This document shows, piece by piece, positions 45,329 to 57,895 of a stretch of DNA of 64,000 nt; within the stretch, counting starts at the first letter, position 1, and every line of letters begins with the position of its first letter. The stretch is from Plantago elongata. Lineage: Eukaryota; Streptophyta; Magnoliopsida; Lamiales; Plantaginaceae. Location of the stretch: NCBI GenBank assembly GCA_036897095.1, contig JAYMSP010000092.1, positions 1-64,000 of the forward strand. The letters are read 5' to 3'. Both the position numbers and the translations under genes were made by a program. The notes under the pieces were generated by a model. The model was not told where the DNA came from. It made no database searches and saw only the letters and a list, made by a program, of their open reading frames with translations.

Positions 45329-48153
45329 TTCACATCATAATACGTTGATAACTTGATATAGAAGTTCAATAAACGTAGCATGTTCAATTTAACTTTAGCA
45401 TAATATGTTTATGTGATATGTTAATGTTAATGTGCACAGGGCTAATTAAAGTTGAATCTTGGTGGCAAAGCATTCTATATAGTATATATGACTGCAATGA
45501 ACATTTGAACAAAAATATGGGCATGCCTGAAACACACACAAACAGAGAAAGCCTTGAGTTTCAAACGTAGGAACCTCATGCTGCATGCAAAGATGTCAAG
45601 ACGATACTCTATATAAGTAGTTGAATTGTGAATTCAAAGCTTAATTTAAAATAATATTTTAATGATTCCCTTGTTTTTCTCAATAAATATGTTATCCGGC
45701 GGTCTTAATCTTAGTAGTATGAAGTGTGAACTCTTTCACTAAGTGAGCTTCGCCTTTATTGCTACTCCACTAAAATCATTTACATATATTCCAACTCACT
45801 CAATTTTAAAATCTCGACCATATTATCATTTCACTCACTACAACTTACTTTACAACTCTGCACAATTCACTACTTCAATAGTGAAGTTCAAAATCTATTT
45901 TATTTCAACATTTCTTTCAATCTTAATTATTCATTTCATTTTCTTCTCTCATTTCTTTTAAACATTATTTTTGAATTAATCCGCATTTTTTATGTTTTCT
46001 TTTCTACAAGCGTACGTATTTTTTCAAGATATGTATTTGTCTTCTATTAGTACGATTTTCAATTCAAATAATATATTTATAATATTTTAGAAGTAATGTT
46101 TGAATAAATTTTATATAGAATATAATTATTATATTTGTAGTAATAAAATAAAGAATAAATGAATTGATGAATTGGAAGAGAAGAAATGAATTATGCTACT
46201 GCAGTGACTTGGTGCTACTGCAAGAAGGAAGAAACGAAAATAAAAGAGCAAGATTAAAAAAAGGAGAAGAAACAAGAAGGTGAAATGAGAAGAAGAAGAA
46301 AAAATAATAAACTAGAGTCTGAGCCAGTGGCTCAAATTTATTTTGGGCCACTGATTTTAAGCTTAAAAACAAAATGAATAATCCACATATGAATAATTCA
46401 CATATGATACATATATTTAAATAGTTTATTTAGATCTATCATTATTATTAGATAATTATTAATATTATTATTAAAATGTTAATATTTCCAACATTCATGT
46501 TTTCACATTATACTATAATTCATTTAGTAATAAAATAAACATTGTAATTCAATACATGAATATTTATATGGGACCAACTATGTTTATTCGAGATTAACAT
46601 ACCATTAATTTTGATGTATTTCCAAATGTCATCACTGATTCTCTGAGTCATGTTGATTTGAGATTCACATACCATGAAGTTCTTGGGGTGAAGGGAGTAT
46701 GTCAATTTCTAGATATGTAATATTTTTATAGTCTTTGTGCTTTCTTTTTCCCTTTACTTTTTTATACAGTATATCATTTTATTTTGTCCCTTTTAAGTTT
46801 AATTTCATTCTTACTTATTTTTTCCCAATTTTAAAATCTGTATACTTTCTGGCATATATTTACCAAGAATCAACATAAATATTTGTCAAATATAAAAGAA
46901 AATATTTGTAATAACGTTATCAATAATAAAAAAAACTAAAAGTAAATCTCCTGAGATACAGACTCTAAATAATTTATATAGGTATGGACCTATATTCTTT
47001 AAAAAATTATCGATATTATTTAATCAAAATATCCAAAGTTCCTTTCATATTACAACAAAATTTATTTCATTAATAACATAAAGGTTTTTTATTACTAATA
47101 TTGATAGTTTTATTGGTAACATGGGTCGTCTCGAAATAAATATCATCTTTTGAGACTCTGTGAAAAATCAATTACTTTTTTATTATATTCCTCCAAATCC
47201 AGTCGTATTTCAATAATAAAATATAGTATGAGTTACACGGCACAATATCTAAACAACTAACATCTTCAACCGTAATTACCCTACCCACTATTTTCTACTC
47301 ACAAATATATAAACGCGGTCAAAATTTACTATCCAACAATAAAATATCCGTGAAATCATCAACTCCGTACTACATCATTTCACACAAAATCTCATAACGC
47401 GATTCAAAACACGTATGTTAATAATTACTACATACCCATAACAACAAAGTGATTCTCTTCGGTTTAAAAGGCAACAATCTTCCAACTCCATTTACTTTCG
47501 TATTCTACTTTCTATCCCTCCGTATCTAAAAAATAAGTCATTATCCGTAATAACACTTTCAAATTAACCATAACTTTCCAATTCCCATTCACAAAATCTT
47601 TGAATGAAAAACCTTTCCAAGACTGAATGATAAGATTGATGAACTCATCCCCATCTATATAAACCAAACTCACCTCTCATGACATGGACCAAACCACACC
47701 ACAGAATACACCCCACACACATATGACATATTGACATATTGACATACCATACACAGAATACAGAGAGTTGCTGATTGTGTATACTGTATACGTACAGAAA
47801 ACGCGTAGTATAGAAGTAAGTAGTACAGTATGAATTCTCATCTGTTGTATTTTTGTCATCTCAAGTTCTTTAAATTTTGCCACCGTCTTTAATAATCAAT
47901 CAACTCAGGACAAGCTTTTCTTTCTTTATCTTTCTGTGTTTTTATTTATGATTATGTGTTTCATCTCTCTTCCTACAAAAACTTCCTCAAAACCTGCTCC
48001 TGTTCACACATGTTCCCACACGTTTTCTGTATCTATCTCCATCATATAAATATCCATTTACTACTCCATCCCTTTTCCATACTTTGACATTTCCATTTAC
48101 TTTTTTGCGTTCACATTCATTCACACATTTCATCGAACACTTACCCTGCAAGT
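45329..48153. other. AT-rich intergenic region and upstream region of the ALP1-like gene
   Basis: Mostly AT-rich DNA without supported genes. GAGCCAGTGGCTC at about 46320-46335 is a short palindrome of unknown origin. The stretch from about 47.9 kb is C/T-rich and probably carries the promoter and leader of the next gene. A CCCTCCGTATCTAAAAAATA stretch at 47516 may be one end of a decayed Stowaway element. Confidence 0.5.
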
Positions 48154-49722
48154 TTGCAAACCTTTATGAAGCTGAAGTTTTTTGGGGATATAAGCTTTTT
48201 ACAGGAAACCCATTTGAAGATGACCGACACCAAGCCCAATCAACAGCTGAGGAAGCGGAGAAGAAGAGAGGAGAACACGAGCACCAGCATCAAGCTTGAC
48301 GAGTCGGAAATTGTTGATGAGAAGCAGGTCAAGAAGGTTAAAGGCTTGGACGAGATCATTACTTCCTTAGTCTTGCTAGAGGATCAGGAAAGGGACGATC
48401 TTGACGAGTTTGACAGGGTTAATCAAGAGGAAAGGGCTGAATTTGAGGAGAATCAGGGCAAAACGACGAAAACCATGGTTGAGTATTACCCCAAGCTTCA
48501 AGGGTTTCATAACGATGCAAAATTGGAAGAAGGGACTCGAAAACGGAAGGCGAAAGCGAGTGCTTTTGCTGCTGCGAGCTTAGCAGCTGTTGCAGTTGCT
48601 GCAAGTGGTGGAGAAGACTCTGTTTCGAATGAGAAATCAGCAGTTGCAGCTGGACCACAGAGGAGGCTTTGGGTGAAGAACAGGTCTAAGGACTGGTGGG
48701 ATCAATGTAACAGTCCTGATTTTCCAGATGATGAGTTTAAGAAGGCTTTTAAGATGGGAAAAGAGACATTTGAATTGATATGTAATGAGCTGAGTTCTGT
48801 TGTTGCTAAGGAGAATACTATGCTGCGTGATGCTGTTCCTGTTAGGCAGCGTGTTGCTGTTTGTATATGGAGGTTAGCTACCGGTGAGCCGTTGAGGCTT
48901 GTTTCGAAGAAATTCGGGTTAGGCATTTCGACTTGTCATAAGCTTGTTCTTGAGGTTTGTTCGGCTATAAGGAATGTGTTGATGCCTAAGTACTTGAGGT
49001 GGCCTGATGAGGAGACTGTTAGGAGGATTAAGGAGGAGTTTGAGTCAAAATCGGGGATACCGAATGTGGTTGGATCGATGTATACCACTCATATACCGAT
49101 CATTGCTCCGAAGATAAGCGTGGCTGCCTATTTTAACAGGAGGCATACTGAGAGGAATCAGAAGACGTCGTATTCGATAACGGTGCAGGGAGTTGTTGAT
49201 CATAGAGGAGTGTTCACTGATGTGTGCATTGGTTATCCTGGTTCAATGCCTGATGAGCAGGTTCTTGAGAAATCGACTCTTTGCCAGAGGGCGAATGCTG
49301 GCTTTTACAATGGTGTGTGGATTGTTGGAGGTGGTGGTTACCCTCTGATGGATTGGGTGCTGGTGCCTTATAACCAGCAGCAGTTGACATGGACTCAGCA
49401 TGCCTTTAACGAGAAGATTGGGGAGATTCAGAGTGTTGCGAAGGAGTCGTTCGCGAGGTTGAAAGGTAGGTGGGGTTGTTTGCAGAAGAGGACTGAGGTT
49501 AAACTTCAGGACTTACCGGTTGTGTTAGGGGCATGTTGTGTTTTGCATAATATATGCGAGATGAGGAATGAGGAGTTTGATCAGGAGGAGAAGTTTGATC
49601 TGTTTGACGATGAGATGGTGCCGGAGATTGGTTTGAAGTCTGGTAATGCGATGAAGATGAGGGATTCGATTGCGCATAATCTGCTGCATCATAACCATGC
49701 TGGAACTTCATTCCTGTCGTAA
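48154..49722 (+). CDS. domesticated PIF/Harbinger transposase-derived protein (ALP1/HDP1-like)
   Basis: A single exon encodes 522 residues. The N-terminal third is basic and acidic (RKRRRREEN; EIITSLVLLEDQERDDLDEF) with an alanine-rich segment near 135-150. Residues about 170-495 match the Harbinger nuclease fold (RQRVAVCIWRLATGEPLRLV, TSYSITVQGVVDHRGVFTDV, GYPGSMPDEQVLEKS, VVLGACCVLHNICEMRNEEF). The usual first catalytic Asp context (GAIDGTHI) reads GSMYTTHI and the usual Glu context (VERAFGRLK) reads AKESFARLK, so two of three catalytic residues appear replaced. Related Arabidopsis proteins act in chromatin complexes (ALP1 with PRC2, HDP1 with the IDM acetyltransferase) rather than in transposition. 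No terminal inverted repeats flank it. A start at a later Met (MTDTKPNQQ, 48220) is possible. Confidence 0.88.
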   Translation: MQTFMKLKFFGDISFLQETHLKMTDTKPNQQLRKRRRREENTSTSIKLDESEIVDEKQVKKVKGLDEIITSLVLLEDQERDDLDEFDRVNQEERAEFEENQGKTTKTMVEYYPKLQGFHNDAKLEEGTRKRKAKASAFAAASLAAVAVAASGGEDSVSNEKSAVAAGPQRRLWVKNRSKDWWDQCNSPDFPDDEFKKAFKMGKETFELICNELSSVVAKENTMLRDAVPVRQRVAVCIWRLATGEPLRLVSKKFGLGISTCHKLVLEVCSAIRNVLMPKYLRWPDEETVRRIKEEFESKSGIPNVVGSMYTTHIPIIAPKISVAAYFNRRHTERNQKTSYSITVQGVVDHRGVFTDVCIGYPGSMPDEQVLEKSTLCQRANAGFYNGVWIVGGGGYPLMDWVLVPYNQQQLTWTQHAFNEKIGEIQSVAKESFARLKGRWGCLQKRTEVKLQDLPVVLGACCVLHNICEMRNEEFDQEEKFDLFDDEMVPEIGLKSGNAMKMRDSIAHNLLHHNHAGTSFLS

Positions 49723-52113
49723 GATAAGTCTTGTTGGATGGTTTGGGTTTGGCAGTTACTAAGTGTGAGTTCTTGATGAATGACTTGATACTTTTATTTG
49801 TAGCTTGTGTACAATGGGTATCAGAGTTTGTATATAGGGGTATATGTTTCTGTATTGGGTGCATTACCCTTGTAGCAAATGAGGATTCTGTTGTAGGCTT
49901 GAATCATACATAGAAAACACATACTTTTAGTTTAATTTAACATGTTGTCAACAAGTTAAGTTCATCAGCTTCAAGAAGATTGTTTTATTTCATTGTTTTA
50001 GTATTATATACATGTATTACTTCTCAAGGAATTGTATCTGATTTATCATAAGCAATGAGAATTTATGTTTTCTTTCACATTTTCTTTTGTGTTGCTTCTA
50101 TGTTCCAACTTGGTAGCCAATTGCTGTTAAAATGTGAAGTGATGGTTTGGGAGTTGGACCTCCCCACACTGTGATCCCTAACTGGCCTATCAAATCTGGA
50201 TCTTCCCAAATGAGATGTCCATCGGACAACCCGTGGCCAAACTAATCTTGCAAACTTGATGAGGACCGGTTACGCACATAGTTGCTTCTCGGACATGAAG
50301 GCCGTCGTCCCAAACTTGGCTAGAGAATCGGAACATTAGTTTGCCTGGCATTGCGTAAGAGACACAAAGACGGTCTTCCAGGTCGATGCAAACAGAGTAT
50401 TTTCAGCTGCCTGTCAAAGAATTTGATAGCTGTCCTGTTTTAGGACTTTTTGGACAGTAGAATTTATAGTTTAGGTCCCCATTGGATGAATTCTTTCCCC
50501 TAACAGTTGCTTTTGTTTTCAAAGTCGTGTAATTGGATTATGCATTGGTCCTACAAGCTAAACATCCTTTGATTATTGAAAAAAGAATTATAATAAAAGT
50601 TGGTTGCCAATTTGTTGTGTGAACGTTTTTGACAATAAAGTCAAGGCATCATTACAAGTGGTGGCTTATCGCTAATTGCTTTCACACTAATTGTTAAGTA
50701 AACGTGGAAAGGAATGAGACATGCCACAAAACAGACCTCTATATTAGTATTCATATAATTCATAGTAACAAAGTAACCATATAATTTAACATTGCACATC
50801 TTATTGATTGCGAAAAACTAAAACCGATATAGTATAATGGAAGGAATAAGACTATGTTCTATTCAACTGTATTTTTTTATTAAATTAAATTGAACTCAAC
50901 TAAATAAGCTTGCAGATTAGGAGAACATATTAAACTAAACTTATTAGTGAGTATTAGGTGGTCTTTAAATATAATCCCATAAATGTGGTCTTTGCTAGAA
51001 GTAGATAAGCATGGAGAGATATGGCTTCCTACTTCATAAACTAATTTCTGGGTTTTCTTTGTATTTAAATTATGATGGATTGGTGTAGAAGTTTTGAGAG
51101 GCCATCCACATGGTATCATTATTGTCAACTTTCTTGTTTGTTACCGAAATTTCATGGTAGCTTCCTATAATTAAATTAATCCTTGTTTACTATTAATATC
51201 CCATAAATTAATCCTATAAGTTGTAACCTTGGGGCCAGTTCTTAATTAATCAGAATCTAGGAGACCTGTACATTTATGTTAGCCCTGGAGTCTTCACATA
51301 TTGCTCTCAAGCCGACTCATATTTGCCTCTTGAGAAAATTTAATTTCAATTACATTTTTATGTACAAAATCTACACAGGAATTCAAGAATCAATTCACTT
51401 GAAACTCAACCAACCTAATCTTCTACTACTTGTTAAATAATGAAGACACTTGGGGGGCTTTAACTTCAGACCCTTGGACATCTGGCTTCCCAAGTTCATG
51501 AGACTGCTGCTCAATAATTTCACCAACAAGGTGTAGCACAAGTCAAATGATAAGGCTAGCATGTTTTGCATTTATGACTGTTTGATTTAATACCACAACA
51601 TGGTATAAGATATGGATTGTCAAGTCCAAATCTGAGGTTTAAATAACTGAACCTACAATTTTGAGTGTGAGTCAGATTCTTTTATTTGTCATTATAAATT
51701 AGGTAGGTTGGTTTCGTGCCTCTTCAGAGCTGCTTTGCATTCTAAAGTCAAAGAGAGCTAGTTACAAATACCTTCAAATAATCAAATCTGCACCGACCTC
51801 ACCCAGATGTCTACAAGTACACTATGCCCAATTCATTTTGCTACTATAGAGTGCACTATCAAACAATGCTCAGCACTTTCGTCATGTTACAAACTCTTTG
51901 TATGTCTTTTATATACCACAGAAGTTTAATGGAGCAAAGAATAATAAGATCACATTGAGCATGGTTATAAAACATTTTTGCATAGATACAGTAGCATTGA
52001 CAGTTAGAAGATCTTACTGACACATTATAACCACGAGACTTTACAGTCTTAAACGCAACTGGAGAAAATCCATCTCCCACACTTGGGAGCCCGTCCAGGA
52101 GAGCAACTTAGCA
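49723..52113. other. intergenic between convergent ALP1-like and NSR-like genes
   Basis: Contains the 3' UTRs of both neighbours. The stretch at about 50110-50460 is richer in G and C than its surroundings (blocks such as GGACCGGTTACG, GGCCGTCGTCCC) without a recognisable frame; it may be an old transposon or gene fragment. The rest is AT-rich with nothing recognised. Confidence 0.5.
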
Positions 52114-55047
52114 TCACCTGAGACCTCCAACTCTTTGGTCATCACGATCAGATGGTAGCTTGAAAGGGAAGTGGGCAAAATGGATCTTTATTACGGGGGA
52201 ATCTGTTTTCCTGTCATCAAACTTGTAGCCTGCAGGTTTAAGCTTTGGTTACAACAGCAAATGGTGCAATTATTACATATGGTAGGAGATAATTCGCATC
52301 TATACATACAGTCGGACACAGATTCAAGAAAAAAATAACTCACTTTTGGCCTAATTAATGATAGACCTGGTCCAAACGCCCAGTCAATTATTTGCATCCA
52401 AAAACCATCCCACCATACAGTTTCCAAAGACTGCAGAATGCTGGTCACCTTCCACATATAGTAACTAGACCATTTATATGACTTTGACCCTTGTTTATGG
52501 TTCAACTAACACTTGGCCATGTTTCAAAACTGCATACATTTCTCTAACTGTGTAGCCACATTAACAGGTGTGTCAACTGCTCTGTTACACAAAATCTGCA
52601 TCTGAAACCCCCTTCCCCCAAACCTAAAAAATAGCCTTATAATGCTGGAGGATATGGGGGTGGGGATGTGACATATTTTCCAAGGAGCTAGATGGCGTGC
52701 ACCCCTATTAGGAGCTCACGTGTAAATATCCATAGACAGTGCTAAAGAACAAGTAAATAAGTACGAACCTTGAAGAGCTTCCATGGCAGTAAGAGCGCAT
52801 TTTGCATCAGTAAACTCAACAAAACAAAGTACCATGGCCTTGTCTCCACGCTGCAATAAAAGAGATTAGGTGAAGCAAGAAGTCCAAGTAAAAGCATGAA
52901 TACAATTCTATGTATTATCAAAATAAGAACTCCTACTTCCTACTGAAGATAACCATGTGGGAGTATGCCGTAGCCATACAGTATCTATCAGAACTCAAGA
53001 TATTTCACTTTATCCATGTCTCTAGTAGTCTCTACACATAATTCTAAGGCAGTTTAGAAAACAATGAAGCAGTAACTTACACGTCTGGGTTCCTTATGAA
53101 CAACTCTGAGTTCTCTAAACCCAATAAATGGCCGAAAAAGATCTAATAAAAAGTTAAGGAACAACATTGAGAACAAATCATATTTAATTTCATTTAGTAA
53201 ACAATACGGCTTCAAGTTATCAGATTGTGACTTCTGTACAACTCAAAAGAAACATAAAAGCAATAAAAATATTAAGGATACGTCCTATTTCTCTTCTTGT
53301 ACAATCCGTAGGAAGCCCATCAACGAACAGAACATTTGAGTCTGCAAGCGGAGCTGCTGGGCCATCAGACCTTCTAATGGAACTAGGCCTATCATAAGGC
53401 ACATCAGGTTGAATCCCCGCAACATCCCGTCTGTGCCCCAGCAAACCTGGATCCTCAAATGAAGATAAATAACCTCCGGAACTTAATCCACTGAAACCAG
53501 GTTCAGAGCGAATGCCAGCAACGTCGTCTATGGCATAAGCCTCAGGGCGTAATGGTAAAATCTAAATCAATTTAAGAACACCTTTTCAGAAGCATAATTC
53601 AATAACTATGCAGATGTCTGAAACATTTGCAGATACTTACATCTTTTTGTAGAAAATTCGAAGTGCCCCGCACTTCACTGGAGCTATATGGATTAAAAGA
53701 GGTCAGCGTTGAGTTATCGGATGATAGGTAACCAGGGAAGCTCGATTTTGGGATGTCACTTCCTGCTGAGGTACATTTTTTTGTGAGTACAAGTTTTTAC
53801 AGTTGTGCACTTCCAAGATTGGTACTCTAATTGCACCAATGCAGTCCGTAATCGTTGCATTATTCTACCAGAACAATGTTTTAAAAACAAAGCAAAAATG
53901 TAACTTTGGCATTAGCTCAAGATTTCAAGCATTTGGTGATTATTGGTTTACAATCAATGCAGCTCAAAAGAACCTCTCAAGGTTATCTTTTCCACAGTGT
54001 CATCCGTTCTCAGGGTTTAGCGTTTATAACCTCTTCTTGTAGATAAAGTTCAGTAAGTAGTATTTGGCTTTAGCTATCGAAAAGTAAGCAAAGGACAAAC
54101 AAGAATACCTTCAGGATGTTCAGCAAACACCATGAAATCAAACCAATGTAGTTTGGTTGTCTCTGTACTTTAAACTCTGAGGACTTGTAAGCACCGTCAC
54201 AGATCTAAACACATTGATATAAGGTCCTAATTTGTATAAGCAAATTCCCAGTATCTTGCTTCACAGGTCACAACTAACTCTGTTTGCAGCCTCCTTATTA
54301 TGTATAATTATATACTTGTTTCCATGTATCTTCCACTCAATCATAACCTCAAATTAATGGCTCCTCTGAGAAACTGTTATGTTCCTATCCATGCCACACT
54401 AGCATCTAATCTGAGATGGTAGCCCAAAATAAGCCATAAAATCACCTCAACCGGTGCCTACATGAAGCTACAAATCCCTTAAAAATAACTATGCTGGATG
54501 ACTACACTTACATCCCTCCTGAGATATATGAGCGATTGGCAATTTTCCATTGCTTAAGCCTTGTAAAAAAGTGGTACTTCCATCATGATAAACATATAAC
54601 AGACCCCTTGTACATTTAAACGCATAGCGTGTAATTCGAACTCTAAAATCTCCTCACCAATTAAACACTATAACATCTCCCAGTGATCTTAGAGAGGGGT
54701 GATGAATACCTAAAAGTCTAGATTTCTACGTGAAACAAAAACTATGCATTCTCTATCTCGAGCTATTACATTAACGACCAGTAAGTAAATACAAATACAA
54801 AACTAAGGAATCAGGTAATTCAAAATTCTTAACTCTGTGAAAATTATCAATCCCGTAATTGAGTAACTAATACAGCAATAGAAACGTAATAAGAGCAGCG
54901 AAATTGGAGAGTTAGAGCAGTAGTAGTGAAAGGAATTGAAAGAAGAGCAATTTGTATAGAGAAGCAGAAAAGAAGCAATTTACCTCTTTCCGATGAAGGC
55001 GGTGGCACGGCGGAGTATCGCCGGTATTTGTTGTAAGGATCGGCCAT
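52114..55047 (-). CDS. RRM RNA-binding protein, nuclear-speckle (NSR) type
   Basis: Six exons: 55047-54984, 53765-53641, 53561-53282, 53142-53081, 52850-52769 and 52229-52114, giving 242 residues with matching phases. The N-terminal half is Ser/Pro/Gly-rich and disordered (MADPYNKYRRYSAVPPPSSE). One RNA recognition motif occupies about 145-225: RNP-2 NVLFVDGLP, then FRPFIGFRELRVVHKE and RNP-1-like MVLCFVEF, with DAKCALTAMEALQGYKFDD at its end. The sequence resembles the Arabidopsis NSRa/NSRb group, nuclear-speckle proteins that affect alternative splicing and bind a long non-coding RNA; the exact orthologue is inferred from memory. Exon 1 is followed by an intron of about 1.2 kb. The stop TGA comes after DRDDQRVGGLR. 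No damage is visible. Confidence 0.9.
54626..54690 (-). mobile_element. possible SINE remnant in intron 1 of the RRM gene
   Basis: The reverse complement contains GTTTAATTGGTGAGGAG and, about 20 bp on, AGAGTTCGAATTACACG, which resemble Pol III A and B boxes. The spacing is short and no tail or target duplication was seen, so the call is weak. Confidence 0.3.
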
Positions 55048-57044
55048 CGCTCACTATATAGTAATGGTTCCTTTCGGTAAACAAAATCGGAGAAAAAACG
55101 AAAGCTAGAAAGAAAAGAAAACACTTCCTGGCAATTTTCTACTTCAAACGTTAATGGGCCGGACATATACGGGTTAAAAGGCCGGACTCACTATTTTGCT
55201 TGTCATCTTCCATCATTATAACGTACTCCATCCGTCTCAATCTCAACTTTCCGTATATTTGAAAATGAATTCTAAAAGTAAAATATATGAGAAGTTGATA
55301 TTGTGACGGTCAAGGAAGGTTAGGATTTGGTCGATGGACTGTTGTTGTCCAAATGATCCATTTGTCACTAAAAGAATGTTTGTAACGTCAATATTCGATC
55401 CATTTGAATCATTTCTCGGTGCAATACTTCGTTTAATTAAATGTAAACATTAATGTTTCCTCTTTCGAGTTTATCCTTTACAGTTTCTATCGCAATTTGT
55501 AGTTTAGCATTTTAATAGTCAGTTGGGACGCTTGGAAATATAAAATTGAATACACGAATATTTTCGAATTTCTCCATTTTGATGATTGTTCCCCTTCAAT
55601 TCTAAACATCTTCCATTGATTTTTGCATTCCTCCGCATGGAGATGTAAATACTGGAATTAATTTCATCATAAAGCTAAATATAAACCATTAAACATGATT
55701 CCTCTTCATATTAACACATGCATGGTAGAAGGACACATAAATGATACATTCCCAGACTTTACACATCACACTCCACATTAATAATTAGAAAATCTATTAC
55801 TATATTAATACTAATTAAATACTCAAAAATAGTTATTAATCTCAAAATAAATAGTTGATATTTTATCCACAAAATACTCATCCCACCATTCACTCACTAA
55901 ACCGTATATAATAATAATGCTTAATTCTCCTAAACTTATAAAATTAATTCCTATTATATTACACTCTAAAGTTTAACTTGATGTTTTTAACTTTTTATCA
56001 ATATGAATTATATATTATCATGGAATTTAAATAAACTTGATAATTTACCTTATTTATTTATGTTGTAACATAGTAATTTACGAGCACGCATACACCGCAT
56101 ATCAAAAATACCTGGTATTATACTAACCTAGAGTTGAATTTATATGATGACATCTAAATATCTAATGAAACCCTACAATTTAATACTTAAAAAGTCTAAT
56201 TAACTACTCTCCAACCTAGAATTTGTATTCTAATCACCATCTATCATTATCTTCCAAACTTATCTTATTATATTATAACCCATCACTCTTACAACCACAT
56301 ATTGTGTAGTGTGTGGTAACAAAAGTTGTAGTACTGATAAATATTCCTTGATCCTATTAACTTTGACATTGATTTCAAGTTAGGAGTAATGATGATTGCA
56401 TATATATTCGAGTGAAATAAATTCCAATAGAGTTAACAATTTAAATATGTGCAGAATATGTATTTTTACTTAGTAAAAAATATATCTTCTTTAATAAAAT
56501 AATTTTTAGTTTTTGATTTTTTTCGAAACTATTTTTATTAATTTAGTCAACTTGCAATGGAACGACTAATATTTGAATCTGAATAAAGTAAGACTTCAAA
56601 GTTAATTTTATTGAAATGGTATTTTATTTATAAATAAATATGATATCGGATTTAAGTATTTATTTAGATACGGGGTAAAAAATGCAATGATGGAGCATAT
56701 GTTAATATCCGATTCGATAGAGAACCAAATCGTAGGCGTGAATTCTTGCTCAATATACTTATCCAAATTTGACATCTGTCAACTTCTTGTCTCCTCTAAG
56801 CTTCAACACCATTTTTCTAATGGTCTCTGTCTCTCTTCTTTAACTGATTAATTTATTTAAATTTCCATTTACCAGCTAAATTGCAAGCTTCAATCTCCAT
56901 TTCTCCTTTATTTACATCCCAATTTTGTTCTTCTCTCTAGCTAGTATTTCACAAAACAAAGGAATCTTCTTTTCAACATTTATTATCACCCACCATCACT
57001 TTTCTTGAGCTCTTGATTTCTCTTCTTTCCTCTGTTTCAACCAG
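55048..57044. other. intergenic between divergent RRM and PP2C genes
   Basis: About 2 kb of AT-rich DNA. TACTCCATCCGTCTCAATCT at 55224 resembles one end of a Stowaway element, but the other end was not found. The 3' part, from about 56.8 kb, is C/T-rich and probably carries the promoter and leader of the phosphatase gene. Confidence 0.5.
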
Positions 57045-57089
57045 ATGTTCAAGAAAGTGAAAGGAGCAGCAAGATTGGCACTTTCTTGA
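57045..57089 (+). promoter_or_regulatory. upstream open reading frame in the PP2C leader
   Basis: An ATG opens a 14-codon frame (MFKKVKGAARLALS) that ends before a likely leader-intron donor at AAAAACA/GTAAGT (57110). If the transcript starts upstream of 57045, ribosomes would meet it before the main start. The start of transcription is not known, so its use is inferred. Confidence 0.4.
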
Positions 57090-57109
57090 TATACAAACAA
57101 ACAAAAACA

Positions 57110-57889
57110 GTAAGTTAATTACCCTTGTTTCCTCTCTGTGGTTGGTTCTCCTACTTGCTTGCTTGCTCGCTCGCTCTTATCATCATCATCATCATCATCA
57201 TCTCTTTCATTTGTTTATTAGCAAACATTGCTGATCAATTCTTTTTCTTGAATGAATGAATGATGCAACTACTACTACTTTATGGCTGTAAAGATTGAGT
57301 TTTTTTTCTTTTTCTACTTACTTAAATGAAGAAAGACTCATCAAGATTTGATTGATTGATTGAGAGTTGACATGAGTTGCCTCAGATCCAGGGAACTTGA
57401 ACATTTACGTGGAGAAATATTTGTCCGATTTCAGGGTTTTCATGTGATTCTCCAATCTTTTTATGCCTTTACTATCTTATGTAGCAGCATCAACACTTTA
57501 GCTGTTTCCATCCTCTTCTTGGTTTCTTGATTGGTTCTACTTGATGGATCTGTTTTGATGTTGGGCTTTTCTCTTTCTTTCTTTCTCATCATTCTCGTGC
57601 TGCTGCACAATACTTTGATGGATGATCCAGACCGACAGAAAAGGGGATTAGTTTTACTTTTTTCACGGATGGTAGTTGGTGACCGGCCTTTGCGAATCAG
57701 ATCTGACCTCTTTAATTGCAAACGGATGCAAAGTTTCAACTTTGAGTTCTTCAACTGAAAGATTTTCATGTTTTGCTTTCTGTCTGTGTAAGAAAATGAT
57801 TTCTCAATGTTTGCATCTAGATTTTTTCTTGGTATTTGGTTAGAGATGACGAATTAGCGCAACAATGACAGGCAATTTTTACTATATAG
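57110..57889 (+). other. intron in the 5' UTR of the PP2C gene
   Basis: The donor GTAAGT at 57110 is strong. The acceptor is less sure: TTTGGTTAG ends at 57843 and TACTATATAG at 57889. The first would leave extra upstream ATGs in the leader, one overlapping the main start; the second would remove them. The intron holds an (ATC)n microsatellite at 57179-57202 and no other gene. Confidence 0.5.
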
Positions 57890-57895
57890 ATAGTG

